A stretch of 64,000 nucleotides of DNA, taken from positions 16,897,001-16,961,000 of the forward strand of contig NC_060105.1 in the NCBI RefSeq assembly GCF_021155765.1, given 5' to 3'. Numbering within the stretch: position 1 is the stretch's first letter; each line of letters starts with the position of its first letter. The position numbers and the translations under genes are program-made. This stretch comes from Diprion similis. Its lineage: Eukaryota; Arthropoda; Insecta; Hymenoptera; Diprionidae. Below, piece after piece: positions 35,423 through 47,090 of this stretch. Under the pieces are notes generated by a model. It did not search any database. It saw only the letters and a program-made list of their open reading frames with translations, and was not told the DNA's origin.

Positions 35423-36128
35423 CACTCCAGCCCACATCAGTCGTGATAAGAATACCGGGACCACACGACCGTTCCGATTCTGGATTTTTATAATACAGAC
35501 CGTTGACTGCAGCCAACGAATTGACATCCCGGCGAAACGGCTCGGCTTCTCCGTGTAAACAAACGAAGTCAATGATTTAATTTTTCATTTAGTTTTTGAA
35601 CAATCGAATTTCAGCGGTTTTATTGTTCACCGATAGTGAGTTGCCACCAGTTGTAAATTCGCGCGACGGTCGAACGCATTCGCATGTGTATGCGGGTTTC
35701 ACAATCCAAGCACCGCATTTAAGCCGATGAGTATTTTAGCCATTTCTGATACGAGCGTCATATTTCCAACGGTGTGCACCGTGGGACGAATATAAACACC
35801 GCTGGATTCCCGGAATCAGTTCCTCAAAGGACAGGCGTGACGGCCGGCGAGAATCGCGTGAGCACAACACGCGGGAAAAGGAGCAGAACGAGAAAAGCTC
35901 GCTTCATGGCTAACACCACAAGACGTTCTCCTTCGGCGTGGCGATCGCTCGTCGCACGAGGTTAGTAACCCAGTTGCCCAGTTCAGTGCCGTTCTCCGGC
36001 TGAGCAGTAGCAGCAGCAGCGGCAGCGAAGTGCGCGCGTGTTAATACCGAGTGTCAGTGTGATTCGATTATATCGGCGGGAAGGCGACTTCAGGGAAGAC
36101 CGACATCTGCACGAAGGGTGGATTCGAA
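35423..36128 (+). promoter_or_regulatory. Upstream region and 5' UTR of the cation transporter gene
   Basis: Base composition changes from AT-rich to GC-rich at about 35800, as expected for a promoter or 5' UTR of a GC-rich gene. TCAGTG initiator-like words lie at 35983 and 36054; I see no TATA box at the proper distance and no clear downstream element. The start codon at 36129 is preceded by TTCGAA, a fair insect context. Confidence 0.4.
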
Positions 36129-37799
36129 ATGGGGCACGACAATGACATTGAGGAGCTGATGTCGCACATGGGAGACTTCGGCCGATACCAGGCATGGCAG
36201 TTCTTCCTCCACGTGATCTCTGCACTGACAGCAGGCATCCATATGATGACCCTCGTCATGGTGGCCGCGGTGCCCGATCACCGCTGCGCGATACCCGGCC
36301 TCGACAACGAGAACTTTACCGCCCCCTGGAACAGCACTGAGGTGATCGAGGCGATTCCGACGAAGTCCAAAGGTGGCCTCGAGAACTGCCTGATGTTCAA
36401 GTCTGGCAGTAACGTCACCGTAGAGTGCGACTCCTGGGTCTACGACAGGACCTACTACCAGTCCTCGCGAGCCATAGAGTGGGACTTTGTCTGTTCACAG
36501 CGATGGATGGGAGCGCTGTCCCAGTCGGCGTACATGCTTGGTGTCTTCGCCGGGGCCGTTTGCCTCGGCTCAATGGCCGACAAGTATGGCAGGAAGATTA
36601 TTTTCTACATCTCAGCCGTCGCGCAACTCGTTTTCGGCGTGACAGTCGCCTTGGTTCCGGAGTACTACACCTTCCTCGGCGTGCGATTTCTCTACGGTAT
36701 ATTCGGCTCAGCCGGTGCCTACATAACCGGGTTTGTACTGACCATGGAGATCGTCGGTCCCTCGAAACGGACGATATGCGGTGTGGCCTTCCAGGCGACC
36801 TTTGCCCTCGGCATCATGCTCGTCGCAGCCTGGGGCTCCTTGATTAAGGACAGGATGTGGCTGCAGATTGTTTACGGGCTGCACAGTGTGCTTCTAATCG
36901 GGCACTGGTGGCTCATCGACGAGTCTCCGCGGTGGTTGTGGGCTCAAGGTCGGGTAAAAGAGGCCGTCGCGATAATAAAGCGGGGGCTTCGGATGAACGG
37001 TAACAACATGGACATCGACGTCGCCCACTATGTCTCCCGAGGGAAGGCCTCTCAGGCGACGAAGGAGGAGAGGGAGTGCGGAGTCCTGGACCTGTTCAAG
37101 ACCCCAAACCTCCGCAAGAAGTCGCTCAACATATGTCTAAACTGGTTCGCCAATTCGATAGCTTACTACGGGTTGTCCCTGAGCACCGGGAGCCTTTTGG
37201 GCAACCCGTTTCTCATGCTGTTCCTCTCGGGTCTCGTCGAGATTCCGAGTTACGTGATGATCGTCAACCTGATGGACCGGACCGGTCGCCGAAGCCTGGT
37301 CAGCATCTTGATGATCCTTGGCGGTATTTGCTCGATAGTGGTGCCGTACATCCCACGGGACGTCAGCGGCGGTGCGTTTGTCGTGATCATTGGGATGCTC
37401 GGGAAGTTCCTGATCGCCGGCTCCTTCGCTGTCACTTACAACTATTCCGCGGAGCTATTTCCGACGGTTCTGAGGAACACGGCGCTCGGTGTCGGCTCGA
37501 TGAGCGCTCGTATCAGCGGTGCTATGACGCCGATGATCATACTTCTCGACACCCTCGATCCTAGAGTTCCGTCGGTCATCTTCGGTTGCCTCGTTCTCGT
37601 CTCCGGATTCCTGGCGCTGTATCTCCCGGAGACGCTAAACCAGCCGATGCCCCAGACCCTGGAAGATGGCGAGACCTTTGGTGTCGGCGACACCTGCTTC
37701 ACCACGTGTTTCGGCTCTCGCTCCCGGGACAAGACGACTTACGACGTTGCACTTCAGGACTCGGACTACAAGGAGATCAGCAAGGACACCTCTGCATAG
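36129..37799 (+). CDS. Organic cation transporter, SLC22 family (MFS), intronless
   Basis: This 556-codon protein moves organic cations or related small solutes across the plasma membrane; its exact substrate cannot be read from the sequence. Family marks: an N-terminal FGRYQAWQF part followed by the first membrane helix, a large extracellular loop (about residues 50-125) with NxS/T sites (NFT, NST, NVT) and several Cys, then about eleven further helices. The MFS signature MADKYGRK is at residues 149-156, DESPRW at 264-269 after the sixth helix, and PET at 500-502 in the last helix, followed by a hydrophilic tail. The length matches the family. The frame is intact and without introns, GC-rich compared with its surroundings. 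I chose the first ATG because MGHDNDIEELM aligns with the usual N-terminus. The lack of introns could mean retroposition. Confidence 0.95.
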   Translation: MGHDNDIEELMSHMGDFGRYQAWQFFLHVISALTAGIHMMTLVMVAAVPDHRCAIPGLDNENFTAPWNSTEVIEAIPTKSKGGLENCLMFKSGSNVTVECDSWVYDRTYYQSSRAIEWDFVCSQRWMGALSQSAYMLGVFAGAVCLGSMADKYGRKIIFYISAVAQLVFGVTVALVPEYYTFLGVRFLYGIFGSAGAYITGFVLTMEIVGPSKRTICGVAFQATFALGIMLVAAWGSLIKDRMWLQIVYGLHSVLLIGHWWLIDESPRWLWAQGRVKEAVAIIKRGLRMNGNNMDIDVAHYVSRGKASQATKEERECGVLDLFKTPNLRKKSLNICLNWFANSIAYYGLSLSTGSLLGNPFLMLFLSGLVEIPSYVMIVNLMDRTGRRSLVSILMILGGICSIVVPYIPRDVSGGAFVVIIGMLGKFLIAGSFAVTYNYSAELFPTVLRNTALGVGSMSARISGAMTPMIILLDTLDPRVPSVIFGCLVLVSGFLALYLPETLNQPMPQTLEDGETFGVGDTCFTTCFGSRSRDKTTYDVALQDSDYKEISKDTSA

Positions 37800-37805
37800 G
37801 AAAGT

Positions 37806-38064
37806 GTGATACTCCTACCTTTAACAACCGAATAAATTCCCCTTTTTTCTTCCTATATTAAATAAACAAACGAACGGAAAAGGTTAAAATTTCGACGGTG
37901 CATCGTTCTTTTGTGGCCGATTTTCGAGATATGGGTAACTTTCCTGAAATCGACTACAAAAAAGCGATTCACCATCGAAATTTGAAATCTTTCCGTTCGT
38001 TTGTTTATTTAATATAGGACGAAAAAGGGTGAGTTTTCTCGGTCGGTAAAGGTAGGAATACTAC
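37806..38064. mobile_element. Foldback MITE just after the transporter stop codon
   Basis: A palindromic element related to 25322-25980. The left part has CCTATATTAAATAAACAAACG and AATTTCGACGGTGCATCG; the right part has the inverse (GATTCACCATCGAAATT ... CGTTTGTTTATTTAATATAGG) and ends GGTAAAGGTAGGAATACTAC. It starts 7 nt after the stop codon at 37797-37799, so the 3' UTR of the gene must begin in it. Confidence 0.8.
37831..37836 (+). terminator. Possible poly(A) signal inside the MITE
   Basis: AATAAA 32 nt after the stop codon; a second AATAAA is at 37861-37866. Both lie in the MITE left arm. Which is used, if either, cannot be told. Confidence 0.45.
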
Positions 38065-41000
38065 ATGACTATAATACGGAGAATTGTGTTCCGGAGTATA
38101 GTTTAACCGTTCGTAGTACGTCGCAGGTAAAATCAACGATGTTCGTCCAAAATTTGAATGCGTTATTATTGTCAATCTGCAGTTTGCGAATGGAAATGAA
38201 GGTAATCGGTCTTTATGCCGATCGATGTATCGCCGCGAACGTTACCCGCGACTCTCGCATATCTCCGTAGAATAAATAACCAGTTCATGCACATGTGCTA
38301 TTTACGTCCGGAAACGTATTGTGTATACAGTCGACTCTACTTACCTTGCCTTTTTGTACCTTGCAACTTCCCTTCATTAACGCTTGAGCTCTACCCCCAC
38401 CACGACCGTCGTGCGTACCGATCTGCGTGCAGCATAAATGGAGGGTAAAATTGAATCGCATTGGGCACTGGTAGGGCTCGAGAGTGGAGGAAAATCGTTT
38501 GCACGAAAATTATTCCTCCTCGATCCCAACCGTGACAAGGTAAGTAGAGGCGACTGTATTTCATTATTTTTCAATAAGCCAGCGAACCCGCGATGAAGTC
38601 GGTGTTCTGCAATCTATTTACATACATGTATGTACAATCCAATAGACTATAAGCCAGCGAGAGAAAGAGCTTCTGCAGCAAGTTCACGCCGCGTGATGAT
38701 TCTAACGATAAAACACGTTCGATTTCGTATCTTTTCTTAGGTTATAATGTTTGAATAATTATTGTTGCTTTCATAACGGGCGCTTTTTGCGCGTTATGAT
38801 CGATATAGAAATATATTTACATACATACATGTTTACACGTGTTTACATATATCAATATGATCTATGTACGGTAAAGCCAACGGACTATGGCTACAGGTGG
38901 TTTTATTTTAAGTATAATGGTGCACCACAGGCTCATATTAGTGAATTTACTTTTATTGTGCTAGTTAATTTCTCGTTAGACTGATCAGTGCCGTGTGACA
39001 GTTGATTTCTTTATTCGAGTCTTTCATTTATACAGGTCTATTATAATTAATAATTCCACCCACATTCTCATTTGTATATATACTTGGTAACGAATGAATT
39101 ATTATAGTCAGTATTGCGCAACTGCCATAATGTTACATAAGCAGGGTTATGGCGCGTAAGAGTGAAATAAATAAAAATTTCAAAACATGTGAATTATCTT
39201 GTTAATTTTTCGTCGTACTCCATCCATGTGCATGTGTACTCAATATCGACTACCGAGATTGTAAGTCATACTTTTTTACGCGTTATCTTAGATTTCACTT
39301 TTAAGTTTTCTGTATATCAAATGAAGAAGAAATTTCCGTATCACCTACCACTGTAGCGATATGGGACATTCAAGAATTATGAAAACAAATAAGGCCTTCG
39401 AAATTCCGTTCTCTTCTTTCACAAAGCTTTCTTACCTTGACTATCTTCCAACGTCGCTCACGAAAATAGTTCAGATATCTCGTGCTCTCGTTCTAAAATG
39501 TCAAGAGATCACACCGCACACGCAGCGTTTACAATATCTTCGATAAGACTATTATTTTCTGTGATTTTGTAACAGGAAATTGTGTAGATCGCGGTTAGTC
39601 GTAAAAGAACATTAAAAATGTCGATTCCATAACTGCAATGTCTATTTTTACAAAACATCAAATTTCAAACAAATGATAACTACGTTCTCTATGTTAAAAT
39701 GTCAGTTTTAAGCATTCATGGAGCCAAATAGGTCAAGGATGACTGAATTAAAAATACAGAAAAAAAAAAACTGGAAACCAAACGGGTTCGAAGCGTGCGG
39801 TGAGCGTACCAATTTGCTTCGTTTTCATTATACTGCGTTCTATCTAATCGATCACTGACTGAGATTTACAAAATTTGAAGCCTAAAAATTATATTGGAAT
39901 TATTTAGAATATTTTCATTGACAGTGAACCGAACTATCAAATTCTACACCCCCACCACTCCCGCGCGTAGGCATTAATGTTTAAAATAAATACACGTAAC
40001 ACTAGACGAGAAGGGGAATTGATAATATATAGACCGTAACCCAGTTAAAATTGGCTAATCCTATATGTGTAGTGATTCCACGTGTCTGACATGGCAGTGT
40101 AATATTATTACTATGCAAAGTAATTTATGTATATTTACCAACGAGATATCACAGACGTCATTTCGCTGGAAAAAAAAATGTCATGTATCATATCGCGGTG
40201 CTGATGATAAAAGGGCTTATACTTATTTTACGCCCTATATATATATATATTCAATATTTAGCTTGAAAATGTCTTCATTCTATTCTATTGTATTCTATTT
40301 AGCTCGGAAAAAAGTCTACGGAAGGATTGGCAAAGACAAAAAAAACTGCACTCTCTTTTGTTTGGTCATGTGATTGGCGTGTCGATAAGTTATCGACTCC
40401 TGGCAACTTGGTAGTTTCAGTTTTTAACCATTTCGGTATCCTTTCTTCATAACATATGGAATATAGTTCTAATATTCATTTTTTATAACGTTCACTTTAT
40501 TCCCTTCAAATCTAATAGCGAGAAGTCGATTTCCTTTTACGGATTTGCTACTTTCTACACGTATACGCGAGGCAAGGTTTAACAAAAAGACGACTAACAA
40601 CGAGTATTATTTGTGAACAACTACAGCTACAAGAATTTATTATCACTTTCACTTATACTCGGCGCTTTCAATTTCCTCCAAGACCTCGTGTGTAAAATAT
40701 ATAGAATGCGATTACGGATTACACATAGATAAACACAAAAAACTGTACACGAAACGTATTATTAAGCGTACTCATATCCCTGTAGGCCATTGCAATAAAC
40801 GAGTTTGAAACACATGTCAGAATTAAAAAAATGAGTTTTCAATGGTTTTAAATATGATGCTATAAGAAATTTAGTGTTGATGTTTGTTGACTTTTTTCCG
40901 TCAGTTGATATAACCTGGAAAAACAGTTTCAATGGAAAATCATCAGACAGCCGCATGCGGTGATATATTATACGTAGAGTTGATACCTGCAGACTATACA

Positions 41001-42328
41001 TCATCTGTACTTGTGTGGGCAAGTAAGACTTTGACCTATAAACGAAAAAATATTTACAGTAATTAAAAAGATATTTCGTTTAATGAAGTTGGCTTTTATT
41101 CATGTCTAGTCAAAGTCGCAATGAAACAACTGTCTTTAGAAACTTATTCCAAGTTAATTTTGCTTTTCGGAGTAACCATGTTTTCGAAATTTTCAATAGA
41201 TTGAGATAAAATTTTTTCATTTACGAAGAATAAATTCGTAACGAAGTAGTAACAATCATCTGAAAAACGACAAATAGCAAAAATTAAGTTCGTTTTTACT
41301 AGATAGATGTAACTATATATATTTGAAAAAAGCAGTTGGACTTCAAAAAATTACTTGTCAAATTTTTTAATTTTCAAAATTTGGATTGTTTCAATTTCAC
41401 CAAAAATCATCGGAGCGGCAATATTAAAAAATGAGAGATGTTTTCTAAACCGATATATTTAATGACTTGGGTAATCCAACTCATCGCTTATTGTACAATT
41501 AAATGCAATAATATATGTAAAATAATTCTAGTCATATCATCCTTCATATTTTCTGAAGAACTTGAATTTTTTAACAGATGAATAAAATCAACGATACTAG
41601 TGATAATTCTGCCTTTGCGAAACTCGTCTAAATTCATTGATCATTGTGTAAGTAATGGTAGTTATAAAGATAAAATAAATGACTTTAACAATATTCATTA
41701 TAATCTGAGCATTACGATTAATAGTTGAGAATACGTCGAAATCTTCCACAAAAAATTGGCACCATCAGGATTATTGAAAAATGTCGTCACGACGCCGGAA
41801 CCTGTTTGTCAGCGCCATTTTATCACCACATAACCTAAGTTTTTAATTTTACTGGAGAAAAATCGTGACTGTTGGGGTTAAAAATAGCTGAAGTCATACA
41901 ATACAAGAAAACGTCATCAATAATATATCTGTTCTGCTATCCACACACGAAAAAAACACGGTCGACCGTCAGCTGTCAGGCTGATTGCATTAGTTTAATT
42001 TTTTTCCACCAGATGACGCATTGCAAAGTGACAATCTCAATATTACAACGATTAGTTCCCAGTATGTAAATTGTCACATCGAAGCAAGGTCGAGCGGCGG
42101 CAAATGTATGTAGCTATATATATTTATACAAACATACAGAAATGTAAACTGGTGAAACTGGAGTCAACAGGTAGGTAGACTTACAAGAGATTAACAGAAT
42201 ATCGTCAAGTGGTATTTAGTATGGAATTTGACGAAACTTATTTGAATATTTATTGTTTATCACTACTCTTTCATTGGCGCGGCGCTTCTATTAGCATTTT
42301 CTATAATTAGATTGGAATTTTTTTACAC
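38065..42328. other. Long region without a supported gene
   Basis: AT-rich, with short (TA)n and (CATA)n runs near 38810 and 40234-40247. No frame looks coding. A short acidic frame near 38420-38540 (MEGKIESHWA...) is followed by GGTAAGT and could be an isolated exon or chance. Confidence 0.35.
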
Positions 42329-42508
42329 CTGCTGCCCACATGTGATGCTAAAGATTTCGAAGGAGGAAAAGTGTACCCCAAACTATCACTTGAAGACTAC
42401 TGTGCTCATGGAGAAGTATATTTAAGAATTTTACCAGGTCCTCCTCGTGAATTGAAAGAATTATTTAGTAGTGAACATCAAAATCCTATGATTTTTCAAA
42501 CGTATTAG
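42329..42508 (+). pseudogene. Helitron replicase fragment
   Basis: A 59-codon open stretch begins LLPTCDAKDFEGGKVYPKL and goes on through DYCAHGEVYLRILPGPP and ELKELFSSEHQNP before a stop. This order matches the N-terminal Helitron-like region upstream of the Rep and helicase domains in insect Helitrons. The rest of the protein (Rep motif, helicase) is absent, so it is a small relic. There are no recognisable Helitron ends (TC / CTRR with hairpin) nearby. Confidence 0.65.
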
Positions 42509-43934
42509 ATATTAGAATAAATCCTCATCCTCTGAGTTTTTTAATGCTCATTCCGAGGGCGTATTTACTCATAGATCAGATGACAAGTGATCGCAATGAT
42601 TTCAACTCATTCCAAGTGATTTTATGCGATTTCAAGCGATTTTTTGAGTGATTTCAAACGATTTTAAAGTGACTACTTTCCAAAGTGATTTGCATATTCA
42701 ACAAGTGAGTGCCCTTTGGCTAATTCAGTAAGTTTGCGAGTTGCTATGTCAAGTTTAACTGATTTTTGCCATTCAAGAAGAGTGTGTGCAGTGTTTTTGG
42801 CTGTGCTAATTCTAAAGAAAAGAATCATGCTCTAGTTTAGTCTTAGACGTCATGATTTCCTAGAATGTTTATTGTTTATCATTGAAGAGAGGACAGGAGT
42901 ATTAATGAGGCAACGCAAAAACGAGAATTTGCTTGTAACTTCCAAGTCGCTGCTAGGCTTATTTTGAAATTTATGGACTATCTGTAACAGGAGGTTAGAA
43001 AAAGGTACGCTGTGTATAAATTTCCGTCGAATCGATTAGGACACTTTTGTGTTACGAATGATTTACACCGATTTACGGCACAAACTGCATTGTAACGGTG
43101 AAGGAATTTTTACCGAAAATTAATATTGAAAAATCCATGAAAACAGCGAAACTTTTATGTTAGATCCTTTTCCATAGGTCACTCAAATTCGAAGTTGCGT
43201 GGATCTGAAAAATCGGTGAAATGCTTGACTTTCGAATGATTGCCATGGGGAAACGCTTGATCTCAGATATCTGAAAAAAATCATGATCGATCTTTTCAAT
43301 ATATATAAGTAAAGAACGCGGAGTAGCAAAAAAATTGTACAAAAATTGTGAGAGGCTGAGAAATAAACTTCAGAAAATGACTTGACGTTCCGCGCAGAAT
43401 CAGCTTTCTTCAAATAAGGAAACGATGTTCCATAATGCGATGATTATAATTATGTCAAATTATTCTCACTGATCGGCTTTGATTGGCTTTGACTGCAACC
43501 GACTGAAATGGCTAAGTCGGTATCTATATAATTTTTTACTAGGCTGACTACGTAACTTTCTTTGGTGCATTCGAGAGTAACAATTTTCCTTAACAAGAAC
43601 CACCATATAAAACAAATAATAGGTCTTAAGATTTTCTTACTTACTAATTACGTGAAACTCGAAGTGGTTCGAAAGCTGCTTATATATGCGTGGCAACGCA
43701 GATTACGTAGATCACCAAATATTATTCATGGATGTTGTCTCATATTGTAAGTGTAAGGATCTACATCCGATTGTAAGAGTGCTTTCCTAGTCTTGTTTTC
43801 TGATCGCCCGGGAACGAATAATTTGTATTATTTTCAAATTTTCGGATATATCCGGCTTGTTACTAATATTGTTGTTTGGTAAAAAAGAGTGACGACTTTG
43901 AAAATGCAAAACAGATTAAGGTGCAATTAAAGCA
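42509..43934. other. No gene seen
   Basis: AT-rich DNA with a short run of TGATTTCAA-like words at 42595-42700, probably a degenerate tandem repeat. Frames of 60-76 codons show no known motif. Confidence 0.35.
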
Positions 43935-44092
43935 AATGATAGTAATAAAGGACCCCCCAGAATCCTTGTAGAAATTGGCTCCCGGTCGAATTAGCTGGAT
44001 TTTCAGTATGTTATAGTACATTTCGACGCGATCAAAAGTTATTCTAGATACAAGTTGCAAAAATCAGTAGTTTTCGAAATAAAGGCTTCGGA
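43935..44092 (-). repeat. Inverted fragment of the 1.6-kb repeat
   Basis: Reads, reversed, the part of copy A/B near 34050-34200 (GGATTCT, GGGAGCCAATT and TGTACTA(T/G) landmarks). It directly adjoins copy B in the opposite orientation, making a 160-bp inverted pair with 44325-44480. Confidence 0.75.
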
Positions 44093-45684
44093 AGAGTCGG
44101 AGGGTCTTGTTTTTCACGCGAAATCTGACGTTGCACCTCCTTCCCGTGAACCAGCGAGTTCATGGATGCAATCAATTCATTGATGGAATCAATCACAGCT
44201 TCCCGTCAATCTTTGAGAAACAGTCATGCAGCTTTTAAAGTGATTTCTTTGATTTTAAGTCCCTTTGAAGCTATATAATTTACGAAAATCACGAATTCCA
44301 TGGATATCAAAAAATCTGGACTCTTTCTTCCGAACCCTCTATCTCGGAAACTATTGATTTTTGGGACTTATGTCCATAAGAATTTTCGACCAGGAGGATC
44401 TGTACTAGAACATACTGAAAATACAGCCAATTCGACCGGGAGCCAATTTCCACAAGGATTCTGCGGGGTACTTTCAGACAGTAACGAGAATATTTTATAA
44501 TGTTTGAACTGCATAAATGATAAACTCAATCCTATTGCTACCCGTCGAAGTTTATCCTGTAAGTACAGAATTCTATTTTTATTAACATTGGTAGACCTCA
44601 TATTACGGTATTGCAGAAACATTGTTCCGTTACAAAATGATTGCGGTAATATTGACCAGTATTCTCCGAAGCTGAAGTTCTGCTGATCGTAATATTACAG
44701 AAGTAATGCTGTGAGGTAATATTTGTACAGGATATCTTGACATTCCACTTACGTGTAAATTTAAGCGATATTGTACGCCATTTGAAAGTGTCCATGGGTT
44801 CACGTTCGTCTTCGAAGCTGTATTTGCATATGTATTATAAGTATGCGTAAGAATAAATGTATTGAGTTAGGTTCAAGAGGCTGTTACGTGTATTCAAAAC
44901 ATTGATCTCAATACCGCGAGGCAAGCTGAAACAAATTGTATGGCGTTTTTTGTTGCACGCAGCATTTGGTCTACACATTTGTGACTGCAACTAACAGTTC
45001 TTCTGGTTTTTATTAAATTTAAACATAAAGTGTTTAAAAAAATAACACCGATAATTCTGAGCTTTGCACGTGTGCAAATTCTATACAATTGTTTATCATT
45101 ATTAAAAATTTGTCTTTCGAAGAAAACAAGATAATTTTTATCAAGTCTAGGTTGTATACATACAGTTTCATGTCGGTAATCTTGTTGGTGTATATTTTTA
45201 TAAATTCAAAATGATTTGACGGCCGATTTAGGTTTTCACATTATTATTGTTATAATTTTTTTTGGACCACTACTATTATACCACGTAGGTACTATAAGTA
45301 GGAAGAGTTTGATTTTGGTGATAAATTGTAATGTGTCAAGATTTACGGTTCCAACGTACACATTAAGACGGAGAATTGGACGTGATGTCAGCGTTGAATA
45401 CCGAGCTAAGCACATTGGTTTAACCGTTGTCATCCGCAATGCATAAACAAATAAACTACTGTACAAACTAGAAACTCATGAAAACATGTATAGAGTTTCC
45501 ATAATTGATAAAGAAAAAGAAATATTGAATCGGGGGAATATAGCAATAATCTACTTAACAACAGTTTATACAGTACATGTATTTACCATTATAATAGATA
45601 ACGTGTCGCACAAGTTTGAAATCCGATAACGCTACAATTTAAACAGTAAATTGCTGGCGAGCTATGCGTAATTAGCCGCCGACG
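44093..45684 (+). repeat. 1.6-kb dispersed repeat, copy B, uninterrupted
   Basis: Counterpart of copy A. It keeps a single TCATTGAT at the place where copy A carries the hAT MITE, so it records the empty site. It contains the 66-codon frame starting MDIKKSGLFLPNP (44300) and the same short reverse frames, all without recognisable domains. Confidence 0.85.
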
Positions 45685-46399
45685 GCGTTGATCTTTATAC
45701 AATATTTCTTGTAAATGAAAAAATGTGTAACAGAAATTTTCAGGCATAATAATGCCCAGTTATTAACAATTTTAGACAGAGATCACGCAGTATTTCACCG
45801 TCTTTTTAATGCCTAAAGTGTATCCTTTGTCTAATTTTCATGAACTAGCTCATCATGTCCGGACAAGAATTCGCTAGAAATTATCCGAGGCCATTTTTTC
45901 TTTAGCCATTTGCAATCAGTAAAGCAGCCATGTCTTTTTTCCAATCGGTAAACTATTGTTATTATTCACAATACGTTTCAGGTGCTTTATGAAAATCTCA
46001 TGTGTGAATAGAATGCGAATTTGAATAAAACAGTACACTTAATTTTATGTTTGTAACGTGGCGAATAATATGATTTCGTTAAAGCGGTTATGATAATTGC
46101 GAGCTGTAATGATTGGCTTTTGAGTTTACAATTTTCATCTATTCAGGAGACTTTGTTGAATAGAATGTACTTTCATTGACTTCAGCCGCAACTTTTGAAT
46201 TTCAACATTAACTCCTTGAGTGCAGTGTCACACATATGGGCAAAAAAAGTTACATTATATTGGAGTTTTTCGGTGCAGGGTCCCGATACAGATCATGTTT
46301 CGCCCGCAAATAGGCAACTTGAGTTACATCTGAGAAATTTACTAGGCGTAAGATGTAAATTTGGTTGCCCTTCTGCCGGTGAAACATCGTTCGTACGGA
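45685..46399. other. No gene seen
   Basis: AT-rich DNA. A frame of 83 codons (46195-46446) runs into the next foldback and is not convincing. Confidence 0.35.
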
Positions 46400-47090
46400 G
46401 ATCACTAACGAGTAAAAAAAACGGGTCTTTTCAAGAATTTTTTTAATAAGTTATCTATAAATATTGATATCGGCTTTGTTAGGCTTAATAAATACACTCT
46501 CGAATTACATGAAATTTTTTTTTTTTTTCGATTTTAATCACTGTTTATACACAAAAATCCTAGTTGAAATTCAGTCTGAATAATGGGTAGGTTTGCGGTG
46601 TTGATGATTTCTCGGAAATGGTTAACCTGAAACCACAAAATCGAACGGTTTTACATTTAGTATGTTAATGGCCTTGCAATGATTCATACATTTTTTGAAA
46701 TTCTGATTTTAACCATATTTTTTACAAGAAACTGCAAATAAGCGGTCTTTTTCAACTTTTCCGAAAAATGGCCGCCATTTTGTTAGTTTTACAAATATCA
46801 AGAATCGTATGATTCATTTCAAGGCCATTAAAATGCTGAATCCAAAATCGTTCGTTTTTTTGGTTTTAGGTTAACCATATCCGAGAAATCATCAACACCG
46901 TAGACCTACCTTTTTCAGACCGATTTTCAACTACGATTTTCGTCTATAAAACGTGATTAAAATCAGTACATTTTTTTTTATATGTATAGCGAGAGTGTAT
47001 TCATTAAGCCTAACAAAGCCTAAATCAGTATTCACAGATAAAACTTATCCAAAAAATTCTTTAAAAAAACCCTGTTTTTTGGTCGTTACT
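46400..47090. repeat. Long foldback, about 690 bp
   Basis: The arms are about 46400-46700 and 46780-47090. Paired landmarks are AGGCTTAATAAATACACTCTCG / GAGAGTGTATTCATTAAGCCT, CGATTTTAATCACTGTTTATA / TATAAAACGTGATTAAAATC, AATGGTTAACCTGAAACC / GGTTTTAGGTTAACCATAT, and ATGGCCTTG / CAAGGCCAT. The loop is about 80 bp. Confidence 0.85.

Noticed and set aside
36425..37564. Large overlapping frames in and against the transporter gene
   Set aside because: They are shadows of a GC-rich coding sequence and contain no independent motif.
40234..40247. (TA)n run as a TATA promoter
   Set aside because: A simple repeat with no coding sequence downstream.
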